Source: Bicyclus anynana (lineage: Eukaryota; Arthropoda; Insecta; Lepidoptera; Nymphalidae). From it: 64,000 bases of DNA. Made by a program: the position numbers and the translations under genes. The notes beneath the pieces were generated by a model. That model did not search any database, was not told the DNA's origin, and was given only the letters and a program-made list of their open reading frames with translations. The stretch lies in assembly GCF_947172395.1 (NCBI RefSeq), contig NC_069105.1, forward strand, positions 3,410,001 to 3,474,000. Reading direction: 5' to 3'. Of this stretch, positions 63,881 to 64,000 are shown one piece after another (position 1 is the first letter of the stretch; each line of letters opens with the position of its first letter).

Positions 63881-64000
63881 GCTTTACATGTCAAGGATGG
63901 CAGATACACAAAGTAACACTATTAATTATTACCGAATCGATCACTTAACTTACAACTACAGTTCTACCCTCTATATTGATCAAGTACAGCGCTGACACTA

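Overview
The window is eukaryotic and almost certainly from a moth or butterfly (Lepidoptera). It is AT-rich and holds no operons, CRISPR arrays or bacterial genes. It is full of interspersed repeats that I recognise as typical of lepidopteran genomes: several tRNA-derived SINE families, RTE-clade non-LTR retrotransposon tails ending in (GAT)n or (ATG)n, Jockey/CR1-like 3' ends, and short repeats starting CTAG + CGGACGCC or CTAG + CCGCGCGG. I could not assign a species. Calls rest on reading the sequence; no database search was possible.

No complete host gene is visible. The best host candidate is a TATA box at 29137 with a short first exon (29284-29308) ending in a consensus splice donor. 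A splice acceptor with one open frame at 63798-63880 has the matching phase. Everything else protein-like is a remnant of a mobile element.

Layout. 0-5.5 kb: a duplicated ~280-bp segment with 67-bp perfect direct repeats, an RTE tail, and a Jockey-like ORF2 end with its 3' UTR. 5.5-13.5 kb: mostly anonymous AT-rich DNA with SINEs. 13.3-18.2 kb: a broken BEL/Pao retrotransposon facing a Gypsy integrase remnant next to a 200-bp assembly gap, bracketed by a ~115-bp direct repeat. 18.4-27 kb: SINE B, a weak membrane-protein-like pair of frames, non-LTR 3' ends, a possible LTR with primer site, and a retrotransposon nested in repeat F. 27.4-28.4 kb: a 224-bp tandem satellite. 29-33.6 kb: the candidate promoter and exon, then fused SINE/RTE pieces. 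34-45 kb: MITE-like elements, RTE tails, a candidate solo LTR. 46-50 kb: an endonuclease-domain remnant of an R2/R4-like element, an RTE tail, a 130-bp minisatellite, and a perfect 118-bp inverted repeat. 51-64 kb: an inverted-repeat transposon with a 10-bp target duplication, four nested insertions with target duplications, a second copy of an 8-bp-TSD MITE, and the candidate terminal exon.

The elements appear to interact as parasites of one another. SINE B and the RTE tails end in the same (ATG)n-type tail, which suggests that RTE machinery mobilised both. Several insertions sit inside other repeats with readable target duplications, so a relative order of events can be deduced. Family names (SINE A-D, repeat A-I, Q) are local labels used only here.
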